Below are positions 22,905 to 34,040 of a DNA stretch of 64,000 bases, piece by piece (the stretch's first letter is position 1; each line of letters opens with the position of its first letter). Under the pieces are notes generated by a model. It saw only the letters and a program-made list of their open reading frames with translations. It did no database searches and was not told where the DNA came from. The position numbers and the translations under genes were made by a program. This DNA comes from Euptelea pleiosperma (lineage: Eukaryota > Streptophyta > Magnoliopsida > Ranunculales > Eupteleaceae), in the NCBI GenBank assembly GCA_035048495.1, contig CM068541.1, positions 10,733,929-10,797,928 of the forward strand. The letters run 5' to 3'.

Positions 22905-23100
22905 ATGAGACGTATTCAAGGTGAGTTGGGAAAGAATGGGCAATAAGAAACCAATACGAATTCAAGCGACTAAATAAAACCATATAGTCTATTTATTTTT
23001 TAACAGTGTAGTCTAAACAGTATTATGTAGTAGTCGAGGAACTAACTGACGACATCATCACTAGACGAATCCGTCCTACAGAAGTTCTGACAGAATTTGT
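22905..23100 (+). pseudogene. CLE gene relic B
   Basis: GTATTCAAGGTGAGTTGGG, followed by AAGAAACCAATACGAATTCA and AGCGAC (about 22915-22972), matches the pre-motif region of CLE gene 1 (about 14920-14977). The next part, GAGGAACTAACTGACGACAT then CACTAGACGAATCCGTCC (about 23036-23075), matches its motif end and 3' flank. About 65 unrelated bases separate the two parts where the SPGG codons should be. The signal-peptide part is gone. Clearly non-functional. Confidence 0.65.
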
Positions 23101-23723
23101 GACTAATAGCAAAAAAAGAAGGAATTTTTTAGGGTTACTTTTGATTTCTAGCATGTAATATGCCTATAATTTTTCTATGATGCACTTACTGTAAACCATT
23201 ACAATTAAATCCCTTAATGCTTCTCTTTAGTGTGAGTGGGACAGCAGTAGGAAATATTAACAAAATATAACTTTTTATAAATATAATCATAATTGCATAT
23301 TAAGAAATATTTGATTAGTTTATCACAACAATTTTTCAAATTTTTAAGTAATTTATGTACTGCAAAACAATAAATAAGTGGTGCTCCATCAAGAGTTAAA
23401 AGAGATAAGATGGAGATTATAATAATAATAATTTTTAACTTCTTAATTATATATATAGATGGTGGAGTACTTTAATCCATTTAATTTTTAAATCATTCAA
23501 AGTCAATTGGGTTACCCCAAAAACTTGGGTCTTTGTCCAGGTTAGTTCAGGAGGACGCTAGAGGGGTGTGTAAATATATGTGCTTGTAAATTCTTTTTCA
23601 ACTAAGGTCTGCTATATATATATGGGTCCGCCTAACCCGAGCTTTCCGTCCAAAAATAAAATAAAATTGGGGCTTTGTGGAGAAAAGGTGGTCGACCACT
23701 GTACTTTTAGATTCTATGGTCAA

Positions 23724-24824
23724 TCTATATAACAAAACAGGACGGTTGTCTCCCCCTCTTATCTAGTTATCCGGCTTCATAAAGGATGGCCGAGATCTTA
23801 TCACACCAAATGGACGGTGGATCTCAGCCACTCACATCCTAGCTATTTTGACAAACGCTTTGTCAATGAGTGCCGCCGGCTCGGGTCACCTACTATTTAC
23901 CTACATATAAGGATTGAAATGGGTTGGATTCATATATAGCCCAAGGGTCAGGCTCAGGAGCCAAACTTTTTATGCCTTGAGAGGGGTGTTACCGATAAAA
24001 CGGATTGAAATGGCCATGGGCAAAAATGAAAAAAGTGGATTTTAATGATTTTAACGGAAAAAAGTGGTGCTGAAATTCAAAATTTGAAATTTGAAATTTG
24101 AAAAGTGAAAATTGAAAATTAAAAAAAAAAAAGAATTTAACAGAAATTGGTTTTCTTATACACCTCTTATCTTATATGGCTTCAATAATGAGTGGCTGAG
24201 ATCAACTATGCTTCATATCGATGGCTGAGATTAACTCTCACCCGATTTTAACAAACACTTTGTCGGAAAGTGCCGCGGGCACGGGCCACCCACGCATATA
24301 TCAAGACAACTCAGTTGTATTCTCTTATCATATCCATCCATCTAATGTGGACGGTTATATAAAGAGTGGTTGAAATCAAATCCATCGATCTAATGTGGAC
24401 GTTTAGATTTCAGCCACTCAATCCGCCTCATTTGACCTCAATTTATTCAAAATTTAAATTTCAACACCGTTATTTTTTGTTATTTCTGTTATTTTTCCAT
24501 TTCTCCATCTGTGCGTTACAATCCGTTATAACAGCCGTTGTAATGGAAAAAACGATAACGCCCAAGTCCGTTAAACCGTTTGAGTGCCAAAGGCACCCAA
24601 TTTTTGCAAACACTTTTGTCGAAGAGTGCCGTAGGCATGGGCCATTTACTATTCTATATAATAAAACACATTGGTTGTCTATCTACTTATACCTCCTCTT
24701 ATAAGCATCAACAAAGAAGGGCCGAGATCTAATCCTCCCCCAAATGGACGGTGGATCTCCGCCACTCAACTGATTTTGGCAAATTCTTTGTCGAGGAGTG
24801 CCGATGGCACGGGACACCCACTAG
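23724..24824 (+). mobile_element. Non-autonomous Helitron with a paralogous empty site
   Basis: Begins TCTATATAACAAAACAGGAC and ends with a GTGCCgatGGCAC hairpin then GGGACACCCACTAG. Host base A precedes TC and host T follows CTAG. Removing the element gives GGTCAATCCATAACAT, against GGTCAACCCATAACAT at the same place in duplication copy A (18305-18320), so the boundaries are fixed to the base. Internally it holds at least three further hairpin end-like units and the 172-bp module at 24653-24824. It matches the 7.1-9.6 kb array in inverted orientation. No Rep/helicase coding. Confidence 0.9.
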
Positions 24825-24846
24825 TCCATAACATATCATAAAATAC

Positions 24847-24965
24847 TTCAAGAAAATTTTCGGAGCGGCAATAAAGCGCCCAATGATCGAGCGTCGGCCA
24901 CATATACTAACTGAGTTTAGGATTTGGTTTTAAGAAACCTTTTTAAAAAGTAGTTTTTATTGTGT
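24847..24965. mobile_element. MITE family 3, half copy
   Basis: GAAAATTTTCGGAGCGGC then CGCCCAATGATCG and CCACATATACTAAC match the left arm of the elements at 13646 and 35753. The complementary right arm was not found. Confidence 0.5.
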
Positions 24966-25619
24966 TTTACTCATTTCATCTGTGCAACACATTAAATGCG
25001 TTGCTTGTTAGCATTCTATTACTACAAGAGGAGTAATTAATTAATTAATTAACCAAATTAAAGTTCTTTATACCACAGCTGACTTTTGAATGATTTTAAA
25101 TTCCCATTTAGGATTAAGCAAAGTTTTTCATAAGAAGATCGAAAAAGTTAATTATCTTTCATTTCCCCTTTTCTAGTTTATTAGTCTCCCAACTTATCTT
25201 AATTTATTCACTCTCAGGGAGCACCATTAACTTATCTTGTGTGTTGCAAATTAAAACATAAACTTGTTGAAGATCTTGATTGATATTTGCTTCAAAAAAC
25301 TAAATAACGTCGCGATAAGCTATTAAATATTTCTTTTAGTATGTAAAAAATATTATTTTTAATTATATAAAAGTATTAAAAAAGCAACGACGACGCAAAA
25401 TAAGTATTTGACATTCATTCACCATTCATTAACATCGTCATCATGGCCTAATCATAACATATTTGGGTTCAGTTCCACAAATCAAATTCTATTTGAGGCC
25501 TTATTATCCGTTATATATACAGGCATGGTTCTTCTAATTAGAAAGGAAAACGTAAGTATAGCCGCTACAAAAAAAACTATTCGGCCATTGCACCATATGA
25601 AGTTCTTTGGATATTTCTT

Positions 25620-25845
25620 ATCATGATGTTGTGGGTCAGGTCCTCCAGGACTCGGTCAAATCACTTCCAATTGTCGGCTCTTTCCCAAACCTCACCTTGA
25701 ATATTTCTTTGGCACACTCTACTAATGCTTGAAACGATTCATTTCGCATCCTCCTCCCCTCTGGAAAATGATTGAGCAGGCAAGGTTCAGACCACACAAC
25801 TGAAAGCACCACCACAAGGCACACCCAAAACCTCAAGCTAGCCAT
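25620..25845 (-). pseudogene. CLE gene 3, frameshifted just before the motif
   Basis: The reading frame keeps the signal peptide (FRFWVCL-like, here LRFWVCLVVVLSVVWS) and most of the propeptide, closely similar to CLE gene 2, but ends in ...LTESWRT. Bases 25624-25653 still encode SPGGPDPQHH in another frame. Compared with CLE gene 2, 14 bases have been lost where SKRI should be, shifting the frame and removing the motif's first residues. No CLE ligand can be made. The preserved out-of-frame motif shows the break is recent relative to the duplication. Confidence 0.9.
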
Positions 25846-25929
25846 TCTTTTCTTAAGGTTTCAACTTCAATTAAATTCCCAGTACTGTTTATATTTAATA
25901 CTAGTGGATTTCAAATGGGGACTACTTAT

Positions 25930-26307
25930 CAAGGTTTAAAGGGGACTGTTATAACGGTATGACGGACTGGGGGCGTTACCATTTTTTTCCGTTATAACGA
26001 AAAAAATGCTCAGGGGCAAAAACAGAAATAATGGGAAAATAACGGAAAAAATGCGCTGAAATTCAAATTTTGAATTTTAAAATTTGAATTTCAAAATTTC
26101 AAAAATGGAAATAATGGAAAAAAACGGAATATAACAGAAAATAACAAAAAATAACGGCCGTTTTTTTTCACAAAATTTTCCAGAAAATAACGGTCGTTAT
26201 TTTCGTTATAACGGAAAATAACGGCCGTTATTTTCTGGACGTTTTAACGGTCCATAATGTAACAGGGTAGGTCCGAATCCGATATAACGGCCGTTTTTTA
26301 AACCTTG
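25930..26307. mobile_element. hAT-type foldback MITE in duplication copy B
   Basis: Ends CAAGGTTTAAAGGGG and TTTTTTAAACCTTG are inverted; the interior is rich in CGTTATAACGG-type palindromes. It is flanked by CTACTTAT and CTGCTTAT, an 8-base target duplication with one mismatch, as expected for hAT elements. Copy A of the block has a single TTAGTTAT-like site here (about 19350), so the insertion followed the duplication. Confidence 0.8.
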
Positions 26308-27164
26308 CTGCTTATATTTGTCTAGTAGTGTCATATGCCTGGCCATTTATCCGTTTAACGGCCTTGTTTTCTGCCGAAATAAAACAGAAGTGCACCATTT
26401 TATGTTTCCATTACACTAATTCTCAAGAAAAGAAACTTAGGACCCTTCAGATTCGGCAAATTTTTATCTTTCAATTCTCCAATCCCATGTTAAGTCCTCA
26501 GCAACAAGTGTTTATCTAGTCATGGCTTTGGCCTTTTATATATATGATCACTTCTGGGGTTGGAAAGCTTAAAGAGTGGCCTAGCAATGGAGCTTACTCA
26601 GCTCTATCAAAGCTTTCCCATGGGACACTGAGATGTCACCTCCTTTCGCCTTTTCTCATAAACTCCTCCCATTCTCAATCTATGTCCCATAAGATTCCAA
26701 GCCTGCTTCTTGTCTGTATTGGTGTTTCTTAATAGATCTCAAACAAATCCAAATTTTTGTTTTACATTTTATGTCTGCTTTGAGTATCTGATCCTCGATC
26801 TTCAGAATCAAGCTGATTGGAGCGACCCACTTAGTAGTTTTAGTGGAGCATTGCACGGGTGTTGGGATGAATGAGATGGCGGGCCGAGCGTGTGGTGTGA
26901 TAATAAATGATCCTCACTAGTATATCAAGCCTAAACAAGCATGAGATCGATACAAACTGGTTAGTTATTTTGTTTGGCCCCAGCTCATTAAATTGCAGAT
27001 TGGGCCATGTCCAAGTTCTGCAATGGATTGTGTCAATAGACTCAATACTAAGGGCGGCCTATGAGAGGTTTGGGATCTCACTTCGGTCTTGGGCCTATTC
27101 AAATTTACCAAAAGTTAGACCACACCCAGCCCATTTACATCCTAGCCACTGAGGATAAACTAGG

Positions 27165-27635
27165 GCTGCAACTCGGGCAGTTTAAATCGGGTTTTGGGTC
27201 AATCTGACCTTCAATGCTATGAACCCAACCCCAACCCAGCCCAACCAAAGGTTGGGCCTAGATTTTTCAGCCCGAGCCCAACCCGATTGGGTTGGTCAGG
27301 TTAGTGATCAGGTTCATCAATTTCTTAATTTTTTTATTGGTTGAGAAGGTTGCTAAATTTTTCATCTTAAAATTGTTTATTGGTGGTCAATACAATGACC
27401 GATATGCTAGTCACTAAATAATAACGTAATTTTCACATCCTTTAAATAAGACAATATTAACAAAATATATGTACATTTATATTCCTCATCTTTAAAAGTT
27501 TATTCATACAAGAATTATAAGTTCAAATCTCTCCATATAATCTTGCTCCTATATATGCCAAATAATTTACCTTCAGTTGCAGATAGTAACACAATTGCGA
27601 ATGGTAACACCAGGTTACATAAAACTAGGATTCCG
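27165..27635. other. Spacer, possible repeat fragment
   Basis: The start, GGGCTGCAACTCGGGC, with runs of CCCAACC/GGTTGGG near 27220-27300, has the look of a common plant foldback repeat, but its ends were not defined. The rest is AT-rich with nothing recognised. Confidence 0.35.
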
Positions 27636-27712
27636 TTTAGAGCTACACCCATTTCTAACATCAATTCTTACACTCGGTGGTGGGGCCCACATGGAGATCA
27701 TATTTGACAATT
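27636..27712. mobile_element. MITE family 2, single arm
   Basis: TAGAGCTACACCCATTTCT, then TCTTACACTCGG and GGGGCCCACATGGAGATCAT, match the left arm of the complete copy in the dihydrolipoyl dehydrogenase intron (58434-58816). The arm stops where plastid-derived sequence begins; the other arm is absent. Confidence 0.65.
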
Positions 27713-28071
27713 GTAGAACTAGGACAGTTATTGTATGAGGTCTACCCAATGCTAGATGTAGAGACAGATAATAGATATATCGATATGAACATTATGATGA
27801 GCTGTCCCGTAATCAAATCCATTATTGCTAATACCTCCTTCTCGGTTCCTTCTTCCATAACCCGAGCTCGGAGAAGGAAGAGATAAGAGGGCCCTATGGA
27901 GAATGTGGTCAGAAATACATCATAGAGTCCGACCACAACGACCGAATTGATTATCTTCATGCATAAGGATAATATAGATCGAACTGCCGAATTGAAAAAA
28001 TTGGGTGCTATCATATACCTTTGTATTGACTAGGTTCACGAGCTGGAGATAAATGGACTCGAACCGCTAAC
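27713..28071 (-). pseudogene. ycf1: Plastid-derived insertion (NUPT): ycf1 5' region fused to the rrn23 upstream spacer
   Basis: On the minus strand, about 27971 to 27713 matches the start of plastid ycf1: [15 protein letters not shown], then [20 protein letters not shown] and EEGTEK, followed by a degraded TGFITGQL-type stretch. The preceding minus-strand sequence, from 28071 to about 27974, matches from memory the inverted-repeat spacer just before rrn23: GCGGTTCGAGTCC, then ACTCGTGAACCTAG, ATGATAGCACCCAATTTTTT and GCAGTTCGATCTAT. These two are not adjacent in ordinary plastomes, so this is a chimeric or rearranged transfer. It lacks the ycf1 start codon and has mutations, so it is non-functional. 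Confidence 0.85.
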
Positions 28072-28075
28072 AATT

Positions 28076-28450
28076 TTACAGGACTATGATTGAGCATTTT
28101 GTCTTGCCCTTCTCCCTCTTTCTCATCAATGATCGGGCATTATAAATCATCGACATAGTAGATGCATTTTTTGCATCTCTCTCCTTAATGGCTCTCATAC
28201 ATACTTCTTTTGGCTTCACACATGCTTTCGACATTTCGGTCAAAAGTTGTTTCTCTTCTACATTGAGTCTCCCAATAAACAAATAACCTTCAAAATGATA
28301 TGTGATTGGATGGTTGTGGATATACCATAAACCATTTTAACTATCCACTGGTCATTTATCGGCAATTTTACACATCTTAATGAAAATGGACATCCATATC
28401 GTTTTGTCCATACCTGTCTACTTTGCTTCATATTCCCAGTCTTGTTTTTT
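28076..28450 (-). pseudogene. FAR1/MULE-type transposase relic
   Basis: The minus-strand frames give WTKRYGCPFSLRCVKL, DQWIVKMVYGI, then GRLNVEEKQLLTEMSKACVK and a TMSMIYNARSLMRK stretch. This order (GCPF block, W-V block, then the K(P)xxIL / YNAR helix) is that of the zinc-binding and linker region of FAR1-related proteins and Mutator-like transposases. A frameshift and stops separate the parts. The DDE domain is not found nearby. Confidence 0.65.
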
Positions 28451-30003
28451 GATTCATATATATCATTTTATTGCCCTACATTTTCCACTCCTCTCACAAC
28501 CAAAAAACAAACTAGGAGACTTACCGTCCTAATGATCTGATCTTGATGCTACAACAATGATTCCGATTGTTTTACCAACAACTTGAATCCATTTAACTAG
28601 TTCATCACATTTGTAAAAGACCTGCAAAACAATCACAAATACATTACTCATTAGAGGACCAAATAATGATAATATCTTATTCGTAATGATAAAGTACACA
28701 CCTCCCCCATGGTAAAAGTAGCTGTAAAATCATTTGAATCAGATAATTGATTTCCAGAATGGATTGGAACTTCAGATGATATCGGTACCTCAGATGATAT
28801 TGGTACCTATTAAGAAAGAATATAATCATATTTTTGCATTTAATCAACAAACTTACCAAACAAATAAAAAATTTAGGAATATTAGCTATTTTTACGATTT
28901 CTTCTACAATCTAGACTTGAAGTAGGACGTTCGCAGCTTCAATATCATCATCATTACTTGTAGACCCATAAAATTTTAAATTTAGTAATGAAGTAAGAAG
29001 CCTAACTTTTAATTGTGAATCAAATGAAATTTAATCATTTAAATAAACCATTTGAAACTAAAACTAATCCAATAACTACTTAAAGAGAACGAACATCTTT
29101 TGAATGAGCTCAATTGAATCTTCAACCTCATTGCAGAACACATAACTATTATCCTTGAATGAACTCACTAAAAAAACAAAAAACAACTCATTTGAATCAA
29201 CAACTCATTTGAAAAGAAAAAAAAAAAAAACACCAAACTCATTTGAAATGGATGTTCATGCAACTTTAAATGAACTCATTTAAACTTATATATTTTTAAT
29301 GAACTCATTTAAACTTCTAACTTTAAATGAACTCATTTCAACTTCATTGAATTCATTTCAACTTCATTAAACAAAACATAACCTTCATTTAACAAAAAAA
29401 AAAGAAGTAACAAACATATAATGTTAGTAAAGAGAAGAAAAAAAATCAAAGATTTATTTGAATCAATTTATTTGAGCCTATATGTAACATTGAACAAAAC
29501 ATAAACCTCATTTATCTAATTCCAATCTCATTGATCAAAACATAACCCCCTTTGGCTCAACCTACTTCAAATGGATTCCATGAAAACAAAAACATATTAG
29601 AAATCAATATTTGGGTTTAGAACTTACCTCCATCGTTGATTTAAATGAGAAGGAAATGGAGCCGAGTCAACATGTTATTCTTCAACGAAGAGAGAGCCAG
29701 AGCAAACCTGAGGCGATGGCGGAGAGGTAGAGAGGCAAACGACCAGCTTTGAATGGCCGAGAATGCATGTACGTATGCACTCGGCCTTCTTTTGTTTCTT
29801 CCTTCTTTTCTCTTCTATCTTCGTTTTCGGTTTTTTGTTTGTTTTCTGGGTGGGTGTAGGTAATGGCATCTTCCCCTTAAGTTTTTATAAGATTTTTTTG
29901 GCTAAGAGTGTAGGTATGGCAATGGTTGGCACCCCTTTGCTTCTCCCGACTTGTTCTCATCGACTCACTCTCAAAATTACTCTCGTCATACAGTCTTTCA
30001 AGC
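28451..30003. other. Intergenic, AT-rich, with a short degenerate repeat
   Basis: About 29090-29400 contains many imperfect repeats of AAATGAACTCATTT and ATTTCAACTTCATT. No coding frame is recognised. The ORFs at 29675-30074 have no domain. Confidence 0.4.
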
Positions 30004-30387
30004 AAAACTTTGATGATAGCTTGTTGTCATCGACGGCGCAATATGAGCCACGTGGCATACTCTTACAGGACTGACCGTATGGATGTTTGGCCAATCCCTA
30101 AGTGATCCTACAAACAAAAAATCAGCCTGATTAGTCATTTCTAGGCGTTGAATTGGAATTATTTTCATGGGTTGATTTTAATCCATTGGGATTTGAGCAT
30201 TATTGACCATTATTTGAGCACAGAGATCCAAAGGTTTGAAATGACTAATCAAGCTGATTTTTTGTTTGTAGGTCCACCTAGAGATTGGAAAAACATCCAT
30301 ACGGTCAGAATCCTCTAAGAGTGTGCCACGTGGCTCATATTGCGTGCTGCCGGCCTCGATGACAGCGCGCTCAGTCATCAAAGTTTT
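30004..30387. mobile_element. Foldback MITE, family 1 (G-box arms), complete
   Basis: Ends AAAACTTTGATGATAGC and GTCATCAAAGTTTT are inverted. The arms carry GAGCCACGTGGC and GCCACGTGGCTC with G-boxes at 30049-30054 and 30327-30332, then the TATGGATGTTTGGCCAAT and ATCAGCCTGATTAGTCATTT blocks. It is one of the best preserved copies and defines the family's outer ends. Confidence 0.8.
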
Positions 30388-30898
30388 ACTCGTGTCTTTC
30401 CGCCATTTTTCATGAATATTTATATTTCAACAGCATCAGCTCCTGCTGCTGCTTCAAGCGGGCTCGAGAGCTCGATATCTCAACGCGAGAAAATTTCTGA
30501 ACCCGCTTACCATCACCATGGGTTCCGACCAACCCATCTTTACTAACAATCACCTTATGGCGCAGTAACGGTCCCTGTTTAAATTATAAATCGCATGATA
30601 ATTGTTTGACAAAATGCCTGACCGAAATGCTATTTCGTACAATTTGATTATTGCCGCCTATAGCCTGCAAGGGTTCAGAGATGGAGCTGGGAAGCTCTTC
30701 TTCTGAATGATAGCTTTAGGATTCAAACCCACCTGCGGTGGTTGTCGTCCTCTTGATTGGATCATCATCGGAGATATTCATTGGCAGATTTTAAGGACTA
30801 GGTTTTTTTCAACGCGATGCTCTTTTAGGGACTGCGTTGTTGGCTCTGCTTGGAGGTAAAAGGCTTAAGCGGTTAAATTGTTTAAACTAATGCTTCAG

Positions 30899-31400
30899 CA
30901 GAACTTGGTAACATGGAATTCCATGATTTATGCATTCAGACAACATGAGTTTGTTGAAGAATTTATGGTTTTGTTCCATGAGCTCCTGTGAACTGAGGAG
31001 CGTCCATAGGATAGGAGTATTCTTTTGTGGGTGTTTTTATCTGAGTTTTGATGGGTACCTAACTATGAATCCAGATAACAAATACACGGGTTAGTGGTCA
31101 AAACTGGCTTAGAATTTTCCCTTTCAGTTGTGAATTCTCTTATCATATGTACGTGAAATACGTGGTGCATGTATTATAAGAAAACCATTTGAAGAAATGC
31201 CTGTTGGAGATGTTTTTTTCTGTAATATAATTATTGTTGTATATGCAAGGTGTGGAAAACAAGAGAAAGCTTTGGAACTCCTCTTAATGATGCCTTGGCA
31301 TGGATTCTTGACATACCAACTTGCAGATCCTAAAGTACATTGAATTCAACCATGCGAATAGCTTTCAATCTGACGCTCACAATGCATTGGTAGGGAAATC
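30899..31400 (+). pseudogene. PPR protein gene relic
   Basis: Two separated stretches translate as typical pentatricopeptide repeats: NLVTWNSMIYAFRQHEF, then VEEFMVLFHELL (30902-31000), and VVYARCGKQEKALELLLMMP (about 31236-31295). A shorter SDAHNALVG-like stretch follows near 31370-31395. They lie in the order expected for PLS-type PPR proteins but in different frames with intervening stops and unrelated sequence. PPR proteins act on organellar RNA; this copy is broken. Confidence 0.65.
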
Positions 31401-31834
31401 TTTTGTATGACGAAGTTACTCGATGAAGGGCTCTCATAATTCAGTTATCTGCTGCAAGAATTGTTTTGCCTAAGTTATCAACTGAATGGGTTCTTATTCT
31501 CGGCCGTTCATAAATCATCTAAACATAATTACCTGTTGCCAAGTAGTTTTTCAGGGTTCACATTTCAGGGTTTTACGCCCCGTGGAGTGGGGTACTTTTA
31601 CCTTTCCAGAGGATAAAATTTTCACAAAAAAAAGGAAGACATTATATACATACATACATACATATATACATATTACAGTCATTATTCATGAATTCCTGCT
31701 CATACTATATAAAAAAGAAAGAAAGAAATATTTCACAAGCACACAAAAATCATCACAATAGTCGAGCACAAACACATAAATCTTGTCATAAATAGTTAAT
31801 GTAAGTGGGCATAAGAAACAATCCCGCAGAAATA

Positions 31835-33290
31835 AATTATTTAACAAATAAATGCATAAATCTCTCAATAACAGTTAAAAGGAACAAAAACAAAACAAAA
31901 ATCATTCAAAAATCTTAGCATTCCAGCAGTCATCTTTCTTTATGAGGCTATAACGTGTCGCTACAGGACATGCATCAATATAATACTAACCATCTGCAAT
32001 AAGCAAAGAAAGACCTCACCAATAGCAAATAAGAAATAAGAAAATGAAGAATTCTTAAGAGGACGTAAGACATTCATCTAATTTATTTTATGCTATGCTT
32101 TCGTCGATAAGATATGATCAAAACCTCGGGTTGCCAGATCCACATTGATAACAACTTGAGTCGTGTGTTTTTATATCCCTATGTTTATCTAGGTTCATTT
32201 GTCTTGTTCACTTGGATTTCCACTATCATGTCCTTGTAGATCCTCGGAAATATTTTTAACATGATGGGTTGATTTCCCAGAGTGGGTGTATCAGGTAGAA
32301 AGTTGTCAAATGGCTAAGATTGATTACACTACAATGAACTCTAGTAAAGCACCCAGAATTGTCTGAAAGCTCCAACTCTTGGGTTTTTTAACTTGAATAC
32401 TGATAGAACATATATGAGCAATCTGGGTCTTGATGCTAGGGATAATTTTGTGAGGGTGTCATTTGCTTTTAGTTCCATTTTTTGAGAAACCACACATTAA
32501 AGCAGAGTATTGTGATTTGAAATATGGTTTGAAACGCTTTAATGAATTTCATCATATGGTTATTGAACTAGATTAAAGTTTCTTGTTACTATGATTGCTA
32601 TGTTGGGTTTTCCTAAATAGATTGTGGTATTTTTATCTGAAATCTGTGAACTACTGAAAAATATCAATCGATCAGAAGCAGTATCCATATCTTTTCGATG
32701 TTTTTTTCTCTTCGCCTGGTAGGCAAGCGAATTAATGGTGAAGGCGAGTTCTGAAATCAGGTCTGTGGTATCAAAACTCAACAGTTACCAACTTAGCAAT
32801 CAAGATTATATTGCCACATTAACTACTTCAAATATATATTGTTTAATTTGATTCCTTCTCAGCTCTTCCATTGAGCGCATGATCATACAGTAATTTGTGT
32901 AAATATATAACTTGGCAAATAAATGCATAAACCTCTCAATAACACAAACATGAATACTGAAAAATAGAATAAGAGAACAAATTTCATCAACATTTCCAAC
33001 CGACTGTCATCATTTTTTTTCACAAGCTATAATAATCTATCACAACATGACACGTTTAAGCGCATGATCATACAGTAATTTATTATATGTGCTTTGTCTG
33101 TTTATCTTTTCGAGTGGATAAGATATGCGATATGCATCGATCCCTTAACCCTTCGGAGTTTAAATATTCCTACCGTTTAACCGAGAGAGATGATCATTTG
33201 ACCTCCATATCCATTTACATTCTTTGACCTTTTTCACTTTTATTTCCACTGTCATATCCTTGTATCACTCATGAAATATTTCTGTCCTTG
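31835..33290. repeat. Ancient direct duplication, units 31835-32260 and 32915-33290
   Basis: Shared colinear blocks are AAATAAATGCATAAA then CTCTCAATAAC, CAGTCATC with a nearby GCTATAA, GTGGATAAGATATG-like, and TTTCCACTATCATGTCCTTG versus TTTCCACTGTCATATCCTTG. GCGCATGATCATACAGTAAT occurs at 32876 and 33061. No coding frame; the 655 bases between the units and the sequence up to 33800 show nothing else. Confidence 0.5.
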
Positions 33291-34031
33291 TATGAGATAT
33301 GTTCAAGATATATTCTCCCCTTGAACTTGCAATCAACAAAAGCTTAGGTGGATAATACAGATAATATGAACCCAAACAAAAAAACTAGTTGGAAATGAAA
33401 ATAAGCTCATTTTTTTCACTTACAAATGTGGAATGACAGTTGCCAATCCCATGTGGGGAAACCCATTTGTGCGTGGCTATTCGGTACTAAACGAAAGATT
33501 AAAAAACTAAAAGCATGTCCTTAGAATTTGACGTATATGCTGAAGTTTTTATGTAGATCAATCGATGAGCTCCTAAGCACTAAGAACAGAAGTTTCTCCG
33601 AAGTGGTTCTTCACGCGATCGACACATACTCCCAACAACCTCACATTGTAGAAAGAAATTTGAAATCAACTTTAGATTTCAAATATTGAAATTTGAAGAA
33701 CAGGGTTGATGGGGGTACCTGTCCATTGGAGACCTACTTAGGAGCAACTATTGCTCCTAAGTGCATATATATATAGGAGCAAAGTTTTTCTCATTTTAAT
33801 GTTTAATCCACCGGCCAAGTATGGCAAATAAAGAACAGAATGAGGTGACTAGATGGTCAACAAGAAGAGAGAGAGCAGGACAAAAGGACATTTTGTGTGT
33901 TGTTAAGGTAATGGTGGAGCATAAAAAATGCAGAAACCTCCATTGTAGTCGCGCTGGATATTTGTCTGCATGGGCTGGCAGTGGTAGGGATCATGTTCTA
34001 TCCACTACCACTTCTCTATCTCTCCCATTCC

Positions 34032-34040
34032 TATATATAT
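34032..34040 (+). promoter_or_regulatory. Putative TATA box of CLE gene 4
   Basis: TATATATAT followed by GGGC, about 80 bases before the ATG at 34117. Confidence 0.5.

Larger units (their letters stand above)
23090..27165. repeat. CLE segmental duplication, copy B
   Basis: Colinear with copy A (17760-20985; landmarks listed there). It is longer because of a 1,101-bp Helitron (23724-24824), a 378-bp hAT foldback MITE (25930-26307) and a half MITE near 24850. It lacks the TRIM solo LTR and about 0.25 kb found in copy A near 20510-20765. Its CLE gene is frameshifted. Confidence 0.85.

Noticed and set aside
28050..28071. Functional tRNA gene suggested by GGTTCGAGTCC on the minus strand
   Set aside because: Only a T-arm-like end is present, within plastid-derived spacer sequence. 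No acceptor, D or anticodon arm is found.
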